From: Williamsia sp.
Lineage (GTDB): Bacteria > Bacteroidota > Bacteroidia > Chitinophagales > Chitinophagaceae
Direction: 5' to 3'
Assembly: GCA_015069695.1 (NCBI GenBank)
Contig: JADCRZ010000002.1
Span: 248,001-312,000 of the forward strand
Length of the DNA stretch: 64,000 nt
Shown: one piece after another, positions 16,972 through 24,676 of the stretch
Layout: the number at the start of each line of letters is the position of its first letter
Position numbering within the stretch: the first letter of the stretch is position 1
Notes under the pieces: generated by a model
What the model was told of the DNA's origin: nothing
What the model saw: only the letters and a program-made list of their open reading frames with translations
The model's database searches: none
Made by a program: the position numbers and the translations under genes

Positions 16972-19218
16972 TTAATGAAGAGAAAAGGGATAGGGCAGTG
17001 CAGGTAAAAAAGGCGTTAAGTTCCCTCCACTATCCCGGAACTCGGCCTCTATACGATAGTCTCCGGAAGACAGCGCCGGAACCGAAAATTTTGACTGGGT
17101 ATGCCGGTCCTGTTCCAGGTCAGGTATCACGATCAGCTCCGATTTAACAGTCACATCGCTCGATCCTATAACGTCCCTTATCAGCGTCCAGTGAACCTTG
17201 TATCCGGTGGCTTTCAACGCGCCTGCGTTCACGATGTTTATATAAGCAGATGTTGGCCTGTTAGGAACCGGATTGGTCATTGTGATTCCATCATCGGAAA
17301 TAAAGATCGGAGCATCAAATGCCAGTAAAACTCTGGGAACCGGAGCATTGCCGGTTGTAAATAGAAAGCTTCCGCTGTTCTCCTCACCTCCCTCATTATA
17401 AGATGTGACAGACCAGCTGTATTGTGTATTGGGCAGTAAGTCATCAACCCTGAATTGAGTAGATCCACCTGCATCAACACTGCGTATCTGGTTTTCTGCG
17501 TGCGGAACAACCGCCATATAAATAAAGAAGATGCGTGCACTTTGAAAACGGTCGCCACTTCCCGGATCATGCCAGTCAAGGATCGGAGTTAACTCGGTGT
17601 TGAGTTCTCCATTCCTGGGATAATCAAGTACAGGTGCCTTTGGCTTTGGCCAGATCACAGTAACTTCCGGGTTGTTTCTGGAAACAAGATCGCATAAACG
17701 CTGGATGATCTTTATCCGCTGGTTTTGTACAAGGGGCATATAAATGCTCATCATCTCGGTGCGTCCAAAAACGGTCTTAAACCACTGGCCGTTGACATAG
17801 ACATCAAGCAATGCACCTACTACGATCCTGGTCACCCGCAGAAATGATTGACTTACCAATACGGGCGTATCGATGGCAACAGGCCGGATGCTGGGAGCAC
17901 TGCCGGCTTCTACAGGTATTTTTTTGACAGTTATTTCATTGGAGAGCAGCTCGCCGCCGCCACATTTCAGCAACCTGACCTGGATAACATCACCTGCTAT
18001 CAAAGCAGGACTGATCCCTACTTCCATTTCGGCAGCGGAAACAAAAATGCGGCTGCTGATTTCGCCCAATTGCCGGGATAGAACAACAAGCGCAGTGCCT
18101 GGTACAAGGTTCGTTATAAACACCCCTACGGAGCATTCGTATAAGGGATCGTGCAGAACATTGTTTACAGCAGGCCCCACATCAGCAACGACCGTGATCG
18201 TGTTCGAGTTTTCACTTTTGCGATTGCAATACGATTGCCGGATAAATATCTTGCCACCTGTTCTCAGTCGCCCGATGGGGATCTCATACTCAGGGCTGGG
18301 TGTCTGGCATGAACCCAGTTCTTCTCCATCCTGGAACACTGTTATGATGGCATTTTGTTTTAACCCGGTTGCTTTGATAAAGTGTGCGCTTACGCATACA
18401 GGTCCCAACAGACTGGGGGTCCCTATCGCTGAAGCACGGCCAACAATTACTTTCTGAAAGTCGGGTGAGCTTTGCAGCTTTCCTTTACACATGCTTTGAA
18501 CCGCATATACTTCATCCCCGGCTTTGAAAAAACCCTCAGAAGGGGAATTAACGGTTGCTGCCGTAACATCAAAGAAAGCGCTTCCAAATGTGGCCCCGTT
18601 TTTATAGAATTGAACATGTGCGCCAACAATAACATTGCCGACGGGAAAAGATGGATCGCATTCATTTATTCTGCCGATAGCTACGCCGGGCAGCACACTG
18701 GGCGGATTTTCAGTAACGCTAAGCTGGGAAGGAGCGCTTGTCAGGGAACAGGAAATTTGAGCCGCTTTCAGCGTATGATTCAGCTCCAATGGCTGAGACA
18801 GTTCTACCCTGGTTTTAGGGCCGGTTGCAAAAGCTTTTCCGATCAGATTATTCCCATCCCTTATCTGAACTTCAGATCCTGAAACCGCACCCAAAACCTG
18901 CAACGCCTGTCCACAGGCAAACAGCGGTGTAGCAAATGTTATATGCCCCAGCTGGGAAGGCTTTCTTTGAACAATGGCCGGATCGGGAGAATGATCACTG
19001 ACAACGCCATCTTTTTCCTGGGTAGCTGTTATCTTCTGCGTTGCCGCCAGTGTTAAATTCAGAAGGAAGATCTGATCAGTTGAAGAGGCGGGGCCTTGTG
19101 CTACGATCTGATTGTTGGCATATATTTTTACATACGTGCCGACCAGCTGGTCTTGTACCTCAATCACTTTGCTGCATTCCGAAACAGGTCCGATAATTTT
19201 AGGTGGTAGAAGTAACAT
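16972..19218 (-). CDS. Large six-repeat, cysteine-paired protein with FN3 and CARDB-like C-terminus
   Basis: 748 residues with no recognisable signal peptide (begins MLLLPPKIIGPVSECSKVIE). Residues 1 to ~520 read as six degenerate repeats of about 80-90 residues, most with one cysteine near the start (GPVSECS, PLFACGQ, RINECDP, GPVCVSA, PLYECSV) and another near the end (ISCSLTS, SMCKGK, SYCNRKS, LLKCGGG, RLCDLVS). Each carries a V-x-G..V-x-I/F-Y-x-N-G core, suggesting small beta-sandwiches. Then come a fibronectin type III-like domain (LDYPRNGELNTELTPILDW to SFLFTTG) and a CARDB-like domain to the end. This looks like an adhesive or scaffold protein. It faces the metzincin/OmpA pair across 366 bases, which hints at joint function. 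The export route is unknown. Family not recognised. Confidence 0.7.
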   Translation of the reverse strand: MLLLPPKIIGPVSECSKVIEVQDQLVGTYVKIYANNQIVAQGPASSTDQIFLLNLTLAATQKITATQEKDGVVSDHSPDPAIVQRKPSQLGHITFATPLFACGQALQVLGAVSGSEVQIRDGNNLIGKAFATGPKTRVELSQPLELNHTLKAAQISCSLTSAPSQLSVTENPPSVLPGVAIGRINECDPSFPVGNVIVGAHVQFYKNGATFGSAFFDVTAATVNSPSEGFFKAGDEVYAVQSMCKGKLQSSPDFQKVIVGRASAIGTPSLLGPVCVSAHFIKATGLKQNAIITVFQDGEELGSCQTPSPEYEIPIGRLRTGGKIFIRQSYCNRKSENSNTITVVADVGPAVNNVLHDPLYECSVGVFITNLVPGTALVVLSRQLGEISSRIFVSAAEMEVGISPALIAGDVIQVRLLKCGGGELLSNEITVKKIPVEAGSAPSIRPVAIDTPVLVSQSFLRVTRIVVGALLDVYVNGQWFKTVFGRTEMMSIYMPLVQNQRIKIIQRLCDLVSRNNPEVTVIWPKPKAPVLDYPRNGELNTELTPILDWHDPGSGDRFQSARIFFIYMAVVPHAENQIRSVDAGGSTQFRVDDLLPNTQYSWSVTSYNEGGEENSGSFLFTTGNAPVPRVLLAFDAPIFISDDGITMTNPVPNRPTSAYINIVNAGALKATGYKVHWTLIRDVIGSSDVTVKSELIVIPDLEQDRHTQSKFSVPALSSGDYRIEAEFRDSGGNLTPFLPALPYPFSLH

Positions 19219-19223
19219 AAAAA

Positions 19224-19251
19224 GGGTTTTGGTTCTTTCGGGTTTTGGTTC
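19224..19251. repeat. Tandem 12-base direct repeat upstream of the repeat-protein start
   Basis: GGGTTTTGGTTC occurs at 19224-19235 and 19240-19251, separated by four bases. The first copy ends 5 bases from the start codon at 19218, so the repeat lies in the untranslated leader or at the ribosome-binding region of the 748-residue protein. Confidence 0.8.
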
Positions 19252-19433
19252 CTTTTATCGGTAAGCAGGTACAGCCGCAGGGGCCGGAGAAACCAGGTTC
19301 ACAAGTGAAACTGACCAGGGCGCTCAACGCTAAACTATTCTCTTCTTCCAGTATTTCCCGGTGGTTTTTGGTACAAACAGTTTTTGAATTGGCAGTTTAA
19401 ACAGTTGAGTTGATAATCGGGGAGGGGCCGGTA

Positions 19434-19450
19434 GCTGTTCAATGAACAGC
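19434..19450. promoter_or_regulatory. Palindrome, possible operator
   Basis: GCTGTTCA and TGAACAGC form a perfect 8-base inverted repeat with a one-base centre, midway between the divergent starts at 19218 and 19585. A shared regulator could bind here; no regulator gene is adjacent. Confidence 0.35.
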
Positions 19451-19584
19451 CAACCATTCATCTGTTGAGAACAACGCTTACTTTTACCCCGAACTTCTGC
19501 GCTTTTACAAGCGGAAGAGCACGGTAAAAACAAGCCAATACTGATTTACTTGGTACAGACTTTTGCGGGCGCCGCTAAAAAATT

Positions 19585-20265
19585 ATGAACATGGGAGAAG
19601 CAGAAATAGACAAACAGAACGGTACCATCATTATCAGCTCGCACATCATCACCTATGGAAATGCGGCGGATGAAGCCATCACGCGTTCTATCCGCGAGGA
19701 AATAGAAACCATGTGGAACAGGCCGGAAGCTGTTATCATGCTAAAGGGCACACCCTTTCTTGTCCGGTTCGTTATTACAGCAGCATACAAAGAACCTATC
19801 GATATAGACGAGATATACAGCAACACAGACCCGCGCAACAATTATTTCCGCATTGAAGAATATGCGCACGGCAACATATCGTTTGTGGACGGACTGGGGT
19901 GCAACACCGGTTATTTCAAACGGGAGAATTTGTATGTGGGCTCTACAACGGCAGCTCACGAATACGGACATACGTTGGGACTGGATCATCCGGCCGACCT
20001 GGATTACAGAGGCAAGGGTATACCTGGCATTATGTATCCAAGAGGAACCCTGGTTGATCCGCCATACCAGTACGATCCTTCAAAGCCTGCGGGGCTTCCC
20101 GGCGGTACCATGCATCCGATCTACAGAAAAGTATTTGCCCAGGACGTCCTTTCTCTCAAACTGCACAGGCTCAGGTTTGTCCGGGAAAAAGCTGTTGTGG
20201 GTGAATTCACCAACATCTTCCATCCGGATCACAGGGATGAATCAAGGGGTGGTTCGATGGTGTGA
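19585..20265 (+). CDS. Metzincin-type zinc metalloprotease without signal peptide
   Basis: 226 residues. The zinc site HEYGHTLGLDH (H125, E126, H129, H135) is followed by a Met-turn GIMYP (M150), both diagnostic of metzincins and closest in layout to matrixin-like (M10) enzymes. The N-terminal ~120 residues form the expected beta-sheet lead-in, and C106 is the only cysteine I see before the zinc site. There is no signal peptide or propeptide, unusual because metzincins are nearly always secreted as zymogens. ATG at 19591 is an alternative start two codons later. The OmpA-type gene starts 53 bases downstream, and the six-repeat protein gene diverges upstream. It could be an exported effector, an intracellular protease, or a protease released by a dedicated secretion route. 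Confidence 0.85.
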   Translation: MNMGEAEIDKQNGTIIISSHIITYGNAADEAITRSIREEIETMWNRPEAVIMLKGTPFLVRFVITAAYKEPIDIDEIYSNTDPRNNYFRIEEYAHGNISFVDGLGCNTGYFKRENLYVGSTTAAHEYGHTLGLDHPADLDYRGKGIPGIMYPRGTLVDPPYQYDPSKPAGLPGGTMHPIYRKVFAQDVLSLKLHRLRFVREKAVVGEFTNIFHPDHRDESRGGSMV

Positions 20266-20318
20266 AAGAAGACGGCTGTGATGGCATTGTTTTGGTATAT
20301 CGATTTAAAAAAATATTT

Positions 20319-21020
20319 ATGGCCCACACAGAAGCTCAACCCAATATCCAGCCTACCCACTGGTGGACCTGGCTGTTATTAGTAATTGCTTTGATACTGC
20401 TTACCTTGTTTTTAGCCAAAGGCTGCGGTCCTTACCGGAACGACCATGTGGTAACGACGCGCAACTCAGAAGCCTCGCAGGACTCGGGCTGGAACGCCAT
20501 CAGTTTTAACGGACCCCTTTTCAAGTACGATGAAATTACCGACTCTTCTATTAACGTCAGCGGCGGGGAAGGTTATGCCGTTTACAGCGTAGATGAAAAT
20601 GTATTGTTTGATTCGGATAAGAGCAGCATTCGCCAGGAAGCGCAGGCCAATCTGGAACAACTGGCCGGCTCGCTCAACAAACGCTTTCCCCAGGGACAGA
20701 TCCGCATTTACGGACACACAGATGCCCAGGGAACTGCGGGGTACAACCGCGAACTGGCCGAGCAAAGAGCCGCGTCCGTCAGAAACTGGCTGGTAACCCA
20801 TGGGCATATGGAGCAGGGCTCTATCAGCCTTCATCCGGTAGGTGAAGCCCAGCCGGTTGCCTCTAATGCTACGGAAGCAGGCCGGCAGCAAAACCGGCGG
20901 GTTGAGATCGTAGCCCGGAGCGGTGGTGCTGGTCATAGTGCCCAATCTGGGGGTTCTTCGGAGGGAGCATCGTCTGAAGGTGGTACATCTCAGGATTCAG
21001 CAGCCGGGCATCATCATTAA
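20319..21020 (+). CDS. Single-pass membrane protein with OmpA-type peptidoglycan-binding domain
   Basis: 233 residues. A short hydrophilic N-terminus leads to a membrane helix (WWTWLLLVIALILLTLFLA) followed by a Cys, a linker with YAVYSVDENVLFDSDKS, and the OmpA_C/MotB-like domain (about 95-205) with GQIRIYGHTDAQGTAGYNRELAEQRA and NRRVEIV. The C-terminal tail is Gly/Ser-rich and ends with three histidines. The domain should anchor the protein non-covalently to peptidoglycan, with the helix in the inner membrane (or cleaved as a lipoprotein at KGC, less likely). ATG at 20319 was chosen because it begins the helix-bearing protein; a start at 20262 would overlap the protease gene. Cotranscription with the metzincin is likely. 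Confidence 0.85.
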   Translation: MAHTEAQPNIQPTHWWTWLLLVIALILLTLFLAKGCGPYRNDHVVTTRNSEASQDSGWNAISFNGPLFKYDEITDSSINVSGGEGYAVYSVDENVLFDSDKSSIRQEAQANLEQLAGSLNKRFPQGQIRIYGHTDAQGTAGYNRELAEQRAASVRNWLVTHGHMEQGSISLHPVGEAQPVASNATEAGRQQNRRVEIVARSGGAGHSAQSGGSSEGASSEGGTSQDSAAGHHH

Positions 21021-21037
21021 TCCTTTTTGTTGAAACA

Positions 21038-23278
21038 TCATTTTTTATCCGGCAGCGCAAACGCGACCCATTCGTCGCCCGATTTGCTGCCGAGCTTTCC
21101 GCCGCCGCAGGCAATCACCACATACTGGTGCCCTGCGGCGGCATATACCGCCGGTGTAGCATAGCCCGCTGCAGGCAGCTTTGCTTCCCACAATATCTTG
21201 CCTGTTTTTTTATCCAGCGCCCGTATCTTTTCATCCTGCGTGGAGGCAAGAAAGACCAGTCCGCCCCGGGTGACGGCCGGTCCTCCGTACATCTGTGTGC
21301 CGGTAGCGGGAATGCCCCGTTTTTTTAATTCTTCAAATTCGCCCACCGTTGCTTTCCACACCAGCTCACCCGTGTTTAAATTTATTGCATTCAGGGTTCC
21401 CCAGGGTGGCTTGATACCGGGATAACCGCTTGAGTCCAGAAACCGATTGTAGCCGGTCATGGTATAAGGAATATCATCCAGGATGCTTTTTACTTTCGGG
21501 CTGGCCAGCTCGGATGCATGCAGGCCACCGGGTTCTTTTGGTGCCACGGCTCCTTGTTTTCTTCCTTCCGATCCAGGTTCCTTCGACGCCGTGTTGAGCA
21601 AAAAGGCCAGCAGCGCCCCCTTTTCATTTTCACCGATCTGTTTAAAAGAAGGCATCATATTGCGGCCGTTCTCCACGATCTTTCTCAACCCATCCTCATT
21701 GTATTTATTGCTGATATTGACCAGCGAAGGATAAGAGGCGCCGTTGCCCTTGCGTTCAGGACCATGACAGGATAGACAGTACCTGTTGTATACGCCCTTG
21801 CCAATGCCCTTTAAAGAGCCGTCGCCGGCACCCTTCTCAGGTACATCGATCATGGTCAGTCCCCAGGGCAATTCACTGCTGTTGACATACAGGATGCCTG
21901 ATTCCGGGTCTACTGCAGCACCGCCCCATTCACCGCCCCCATCAAAACCCGGGAAGATCCAGGTTCCTTCCTTGGAAGGCGGCATAAAGGGTTCACCCCA
22001 TTTGATCTTGTTGAATCTCTCCATCATCGACCGGTGCACTTCCGGCGTAAGATCGGTGACGTCTTCCGGTCCGAAATGCTGGCGGGCAAAGGGTTTGGGC
22101 AGGGTGGGAATGGGTTGTGTAGGCCATGGCTCTTCTCCCGGCAGGGCATTCACCGGCACCTTTTTTTCTTCAATGGGAAAGATGGGTTTGCCGTTGGTGC
22201 GGTCAAAAAGAAAGACATAGCCGTGTTTGGAAATTTGTGCTACCGCATCAATGGTTTTGCCATCATGGTGAATGGTGACCAGGTTGGGATTGGCTGCCAG
22301 GTCGCGATCCCAGAGGTCGTGGTGAACGGTTTGAAAATGCCAGCGGTATTTGCCTGTCGCGGCATCCAGGGCGATCAGGGAATTGGCAAAGAGGTTGGTC
22401 CCCTTGCGGATGCCACCATAAAAATCCCCGCCGATGCTGCCGGTGGGAACATACAGCACACCGGTTTTTTCATCCAGCGCCATGCCGGCCCAGCAATTGG
22501 CCGAACCTAATTTTTTCCAGGCATCGGGATCGGGCCAGGTATCGTAGCCCAATTCGCCGGGGTGGGGAATGGTATGGAAGATCCATTTGCGCTCGCCGGT
22601 TCTTACATCATACGCCCTTACATGGCCCGGCGCTGCATCAGCAGATTCGGCTACACGGGCCCCGATGATGATGAGGTCTTTGTAGATGATACCGGGCGTG
22701 TTGCCTGCGATGAACGGATTAAAATCTTTTTCCCGGTCGAGGTTTTCTGTGAGATCGATAAATCCCCTTTTGCCAAAACTTCTGACCGGCTGCCCCGTAG
22801 AAGCATTGATGGCATATGTTTTTTCACCCACGCTGTAAAAAATGCGTTTATCCGTGCCCGTTGAATCCTGCCAGTACACAACACCCCGGTTTACTTTCAG
22901 GGAAGCATTGCGGTCCCGTTTCAGCGCAGTGTCTTCTGCTGCCGGGTCAAACAACCATTTCTGCCCGCCGGTAGCAGCATCCAGGGCAAACAGTTTCAGC
23001 CGGGGAGAAGTGCCATAGAGTATGCCATCCACCACAATGGGGTTGCACTGGTTCTGCGAACGGTTGCCCGTATCCTTGTCGTGCGTACTAAATGTCCAGG
23101 CTACCTGCAGTTGGGAAACATTGCCGGCATTGATCTGGTCGAGCGAGGAATAGCGGAGCCCGTCTTTGGAGCCGGCATAGGTTTTCCAGCCCTGGTAGGC
23201 TTCCAGCAAAGCAGGATCGGGCTGTTTGCAGGAAAAGCTTATTGTCAAGGAAAAAAGGAACCAACCAATCTTTCGCAT
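21038..23278 (-). CDS. PQQ-dependent dehydrogenase lipoprotein with internal cytochrome c domain
   Basis: 746 residues. Lipobox ISFSC places the lipidated cysteine at C17. An eight-bladed quinoprotein propeller follows, with blade repeats such as LFALDAATGGQKWLFD, VYDVRTGERKWIF and ALDAATGKYRWHF, resembling membrane glucose or alcohol dehydrogenases. A c-type heme site C501-LSC504-H505 lies in an inserted domain between propeller segments, and the propeller resumes afterwards (LNAINLNTGELVWKATVG, IRALDKKTGKILWEAKL). It would oxidise a sugar or alcohol at the cell surface and pass electrons to the heme. PQQ biosynthesis genes are not in the window. ATG at 23278 starts the lipoprotein signal. 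The neighbouring OmpA gene ends 17 bases away, convergent. Confidence 0.9.
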   Translation of the reverse strand: MRKIGWFLFSLTISFSCKQPDPALLEAYQGWKTYAGSKDGLRYSSLDQINAGNVSQLQVAWTFSTHDKDTGNRSQNQCNPIVVDGILYGTSPRLKLFALDAATGGQKWLFDPAAEDTALKRDRNASLKVNRGVVYWQDSTGTDKRIFYSVGEKTYAINASTGQPVRSFGKRGFIDLTENLDREKDFNPFIAGNTPGIIYKDLIIIGARVAESADAAPGHVRAYDVRTGERKWIFHTIPHPGELGYDTWPDPDAWKKLGSANCWAGMALDEKTGVLYVPTGSIGGDFYGGIRKGTNLFANSLIALDAATGKYRWHFQTVHHDLWDRDLAANPNLVTIHHDGKTIDAVAQISKHGYVFLFDRTNGKPIFPIEEKKVPVNALPGEEPWPTQPIPTLPKPFARQHFGPEDVTDLTPEVHRSMMERFNKIKWGEPFMPPSKEGTWIFPGFDGGGEWGGAAVDPESGILYVNSSELPWGLTMIDVPEKGAGDGSLKGIGKGVYNRYCLSCHGPERKGNGASYPSLVNISNKYNEDGLRKIVENGRNMMPSFKQIGENEKGALLAFLLNTASKEPGSEGRKQGAVAPKEPGGLHASELASPKVKSILDDIPYTMTGYNRFLDSSGYPGIKPPWGTLNAINLNTGELVWKATVGEFEELKKRGIPATGTQMYGGPAVTRGGLVFLASTQDEKIRALDKKTGKILWEAKLPAAGYATPAVYAAAGHQYVVIACGGGKLGSKSGDEWVAFALPDKK

Positions 23279-23422
23279 ACAATCGTGTTTGGAATATAGG
23301 GTGATCACAGGCTGCAGCACAACGGCAAGGGCTATGCTATGCTGCACGGGGCTGAAATATACAAAAGAATAGATGTAAAAAGGGAAGGTGCTTATTTTTC
23401 ATACGCATTTGCCATAAATTAC

Positions 23423-23439
23423 AGGTCTATACTAGACCT
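23423..23439. promoter_or_regulatory. Inverted repeat abutting the S33 peptidase start codon
   Basis: AGGTCTA and TAGACCT form a perfect 7-base inverted repeat with a three-base spacer, ending one base before the ATG at 23440. It overlaps the leader where ribosomes load, so it could be an operator or an RNA hairpin controlling translation. Confidence 0.4.
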
Positions 23440-24465
23440 ATGAGGAAAATAGTTCTACTTATCCTTGCCTGCTGGCTCCTGGTTGTTTCCTGTCACGAGG
23501 CAAATACAACTACGCCCTCCTTGGCAGCTTATTTTGCGCCGCAGGACAGCGGCGTGCAAACAGGGGGCGTAAAAATGATCTCCATACAAACACCCGTGGG
23601 GGCTTACAAGGTATGGACAAAAAAGATCGGCAACAATCCACGGATAAAAGTCCTGCTGCTGCATGGCGGCCCTGCTTTTACGCATGAGTACATGGAATGC
23701 TTTGAAAGCTTTTTTCCGCAGGTTGGGTTTGAAATGATCGAATACGACCAGCTGGGTTCGTACTACAGCGACCAGCCAAGCGACAGCAGCTTGTGGACAA
23801 CCGGGCGGTTTGTAGAAGAAGTAGAGCAGGTACGCAAAGCGCTCCACCTGGATAAAGACAATTTTTACCTGCTGGGAAATTCATGGGGCGGACTGCTGGC
23901 CATGGAATACGCACTGAAGTATCAGCAAAACCTGAAGGGGCTGATCGTTTGCAATATGATGGCAAGCATCCCGGCGTACGAGCAGTACAATGGCAAATTG
24001 CGCAGCCAGATGCGCAAGTCGCTGGTGGATTCCCTGATGGGCTATGAGCAAAGAGGCGCTTATGAAGATTCAACTTATCAGGCTCTTGTATTTAAGGAGT
24101 ATTACAATGCCCATTTGTGCCGCCTGCCCGAATGGCCTGAACCTGTGCAGCGTGCATTCAAGCACCTGAACCAGCAGGTATATGTAATGATGCAGGGACC
24201 CAGTGAATTTAAAACAGGTGGCCGGCTGCTGCACTGGGACAGGAGCAAAGACCTGCCAAATATCACCGTACCCACCCTGATGGTAGGCGCCCATTACGAC
24301 ACGATGGACCCTGATTATATGAAGTGGATGAGCACCCAGGTAAAACAGGGCCGTTATCTCTACTGTCCCGAAGGAAGTCATCTTGCCATGTGGGATGACC
24401 AGAAAAATTTTTATCCCGGTGTAATTGATTTTATCCGGGATGTAGATGCAGGTCAGTCTTTTTAA
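23440..24465 (+). CDS. Proline iminopeptidase-like alpha/beta-hydrolase lipoprotein
   Basis: 341 residues with a lipoprotein signal (lipobox VVSC, C18). The S33-type hydrolase fold is marked by HGGPAFTHEYM (oxyanion region), the nucleophile elbow GNSWGG, a late acid in GAHYDTMDPDY and the histidine in CPEGSHLAMWD. It resembles proline iminopeptidase / tricorn-interacting peptidases, which clip N-terminal prolines or small hydrophobic residues from peptides, although esterase activity cannot be excluded. Lipidation and an exported location suggest action on the cell surface or in the periplasm. It stands alone, about 210 bases before the next gene, with a palindrome at its start. Confidence 0.85.
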   Translation: MRKIVLLILACWLLVVSCHEANTTTPSLAAYFAPQDSGVQTGGVKMISIQTPVGAYKVWTKKIGNNPRIKVLLLHGGPAFTHEYMECFESFFPQVGFEMIEYDQLGSYYSDQPSDSSLWTTGRFVEEVEQVRKALHLDKDNFYLLGNSWGGLLAMEYALKYQQNLKGLIVCNMMASIPAYEQYNGKLRSQMRKSLVDSLMGYEQRGAYEDSTYQALVFKEYYNAHLCRLPEWPEPVQRAFKHLNQQVYVMMQGPSEFKTGGRLLHWDRSKDLPNITVPTLMVGAHYDTMDPDYMKWMSTQVKQGRYLYCPEGSHLAMWDDQKNFYPGVIDFIRDVDAGQSF

Positions 24466-24676
24466 ATAAATATCTGCGCCGGATAAAAAGCAAACCAATC
24501 CTCCCACCCTGTTTAAAAATTGGATAAACTTTAACCAACCTATCCAGCTGACATGGTTTAGTATTGAGTGCTGCAACAGATGTAATTGTATCCTGTAGAT
24601 ACCATTGCGTTTTTGGTTGCACACTGTGCAGGCAAATGCTCACAGGTGTACATAACCGCAGCGCTATCCAACCAAC

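Larger units (their letters stand above)
19219..19584. other. Divergent intergenic region
   Basis: 366 bases between the divergent repeat-protein and metzincin genes. It must hold promoters for both. It contains a tandem 12-base direct repeat (19224-19251) next to the minus-strand start and an 8-base palindrome (19434-19450) near the middle. A short minus-strand open frame (19330-19533) shows no family features and is probably not a gene. Confidence 0.6.

Noticed and set aside
19330-19533. 67-codon minus-strand frame between the divergent repeat-protein and metzincin genes
   Set aside because: Positively charged, no domain and no good start context; probably chance.
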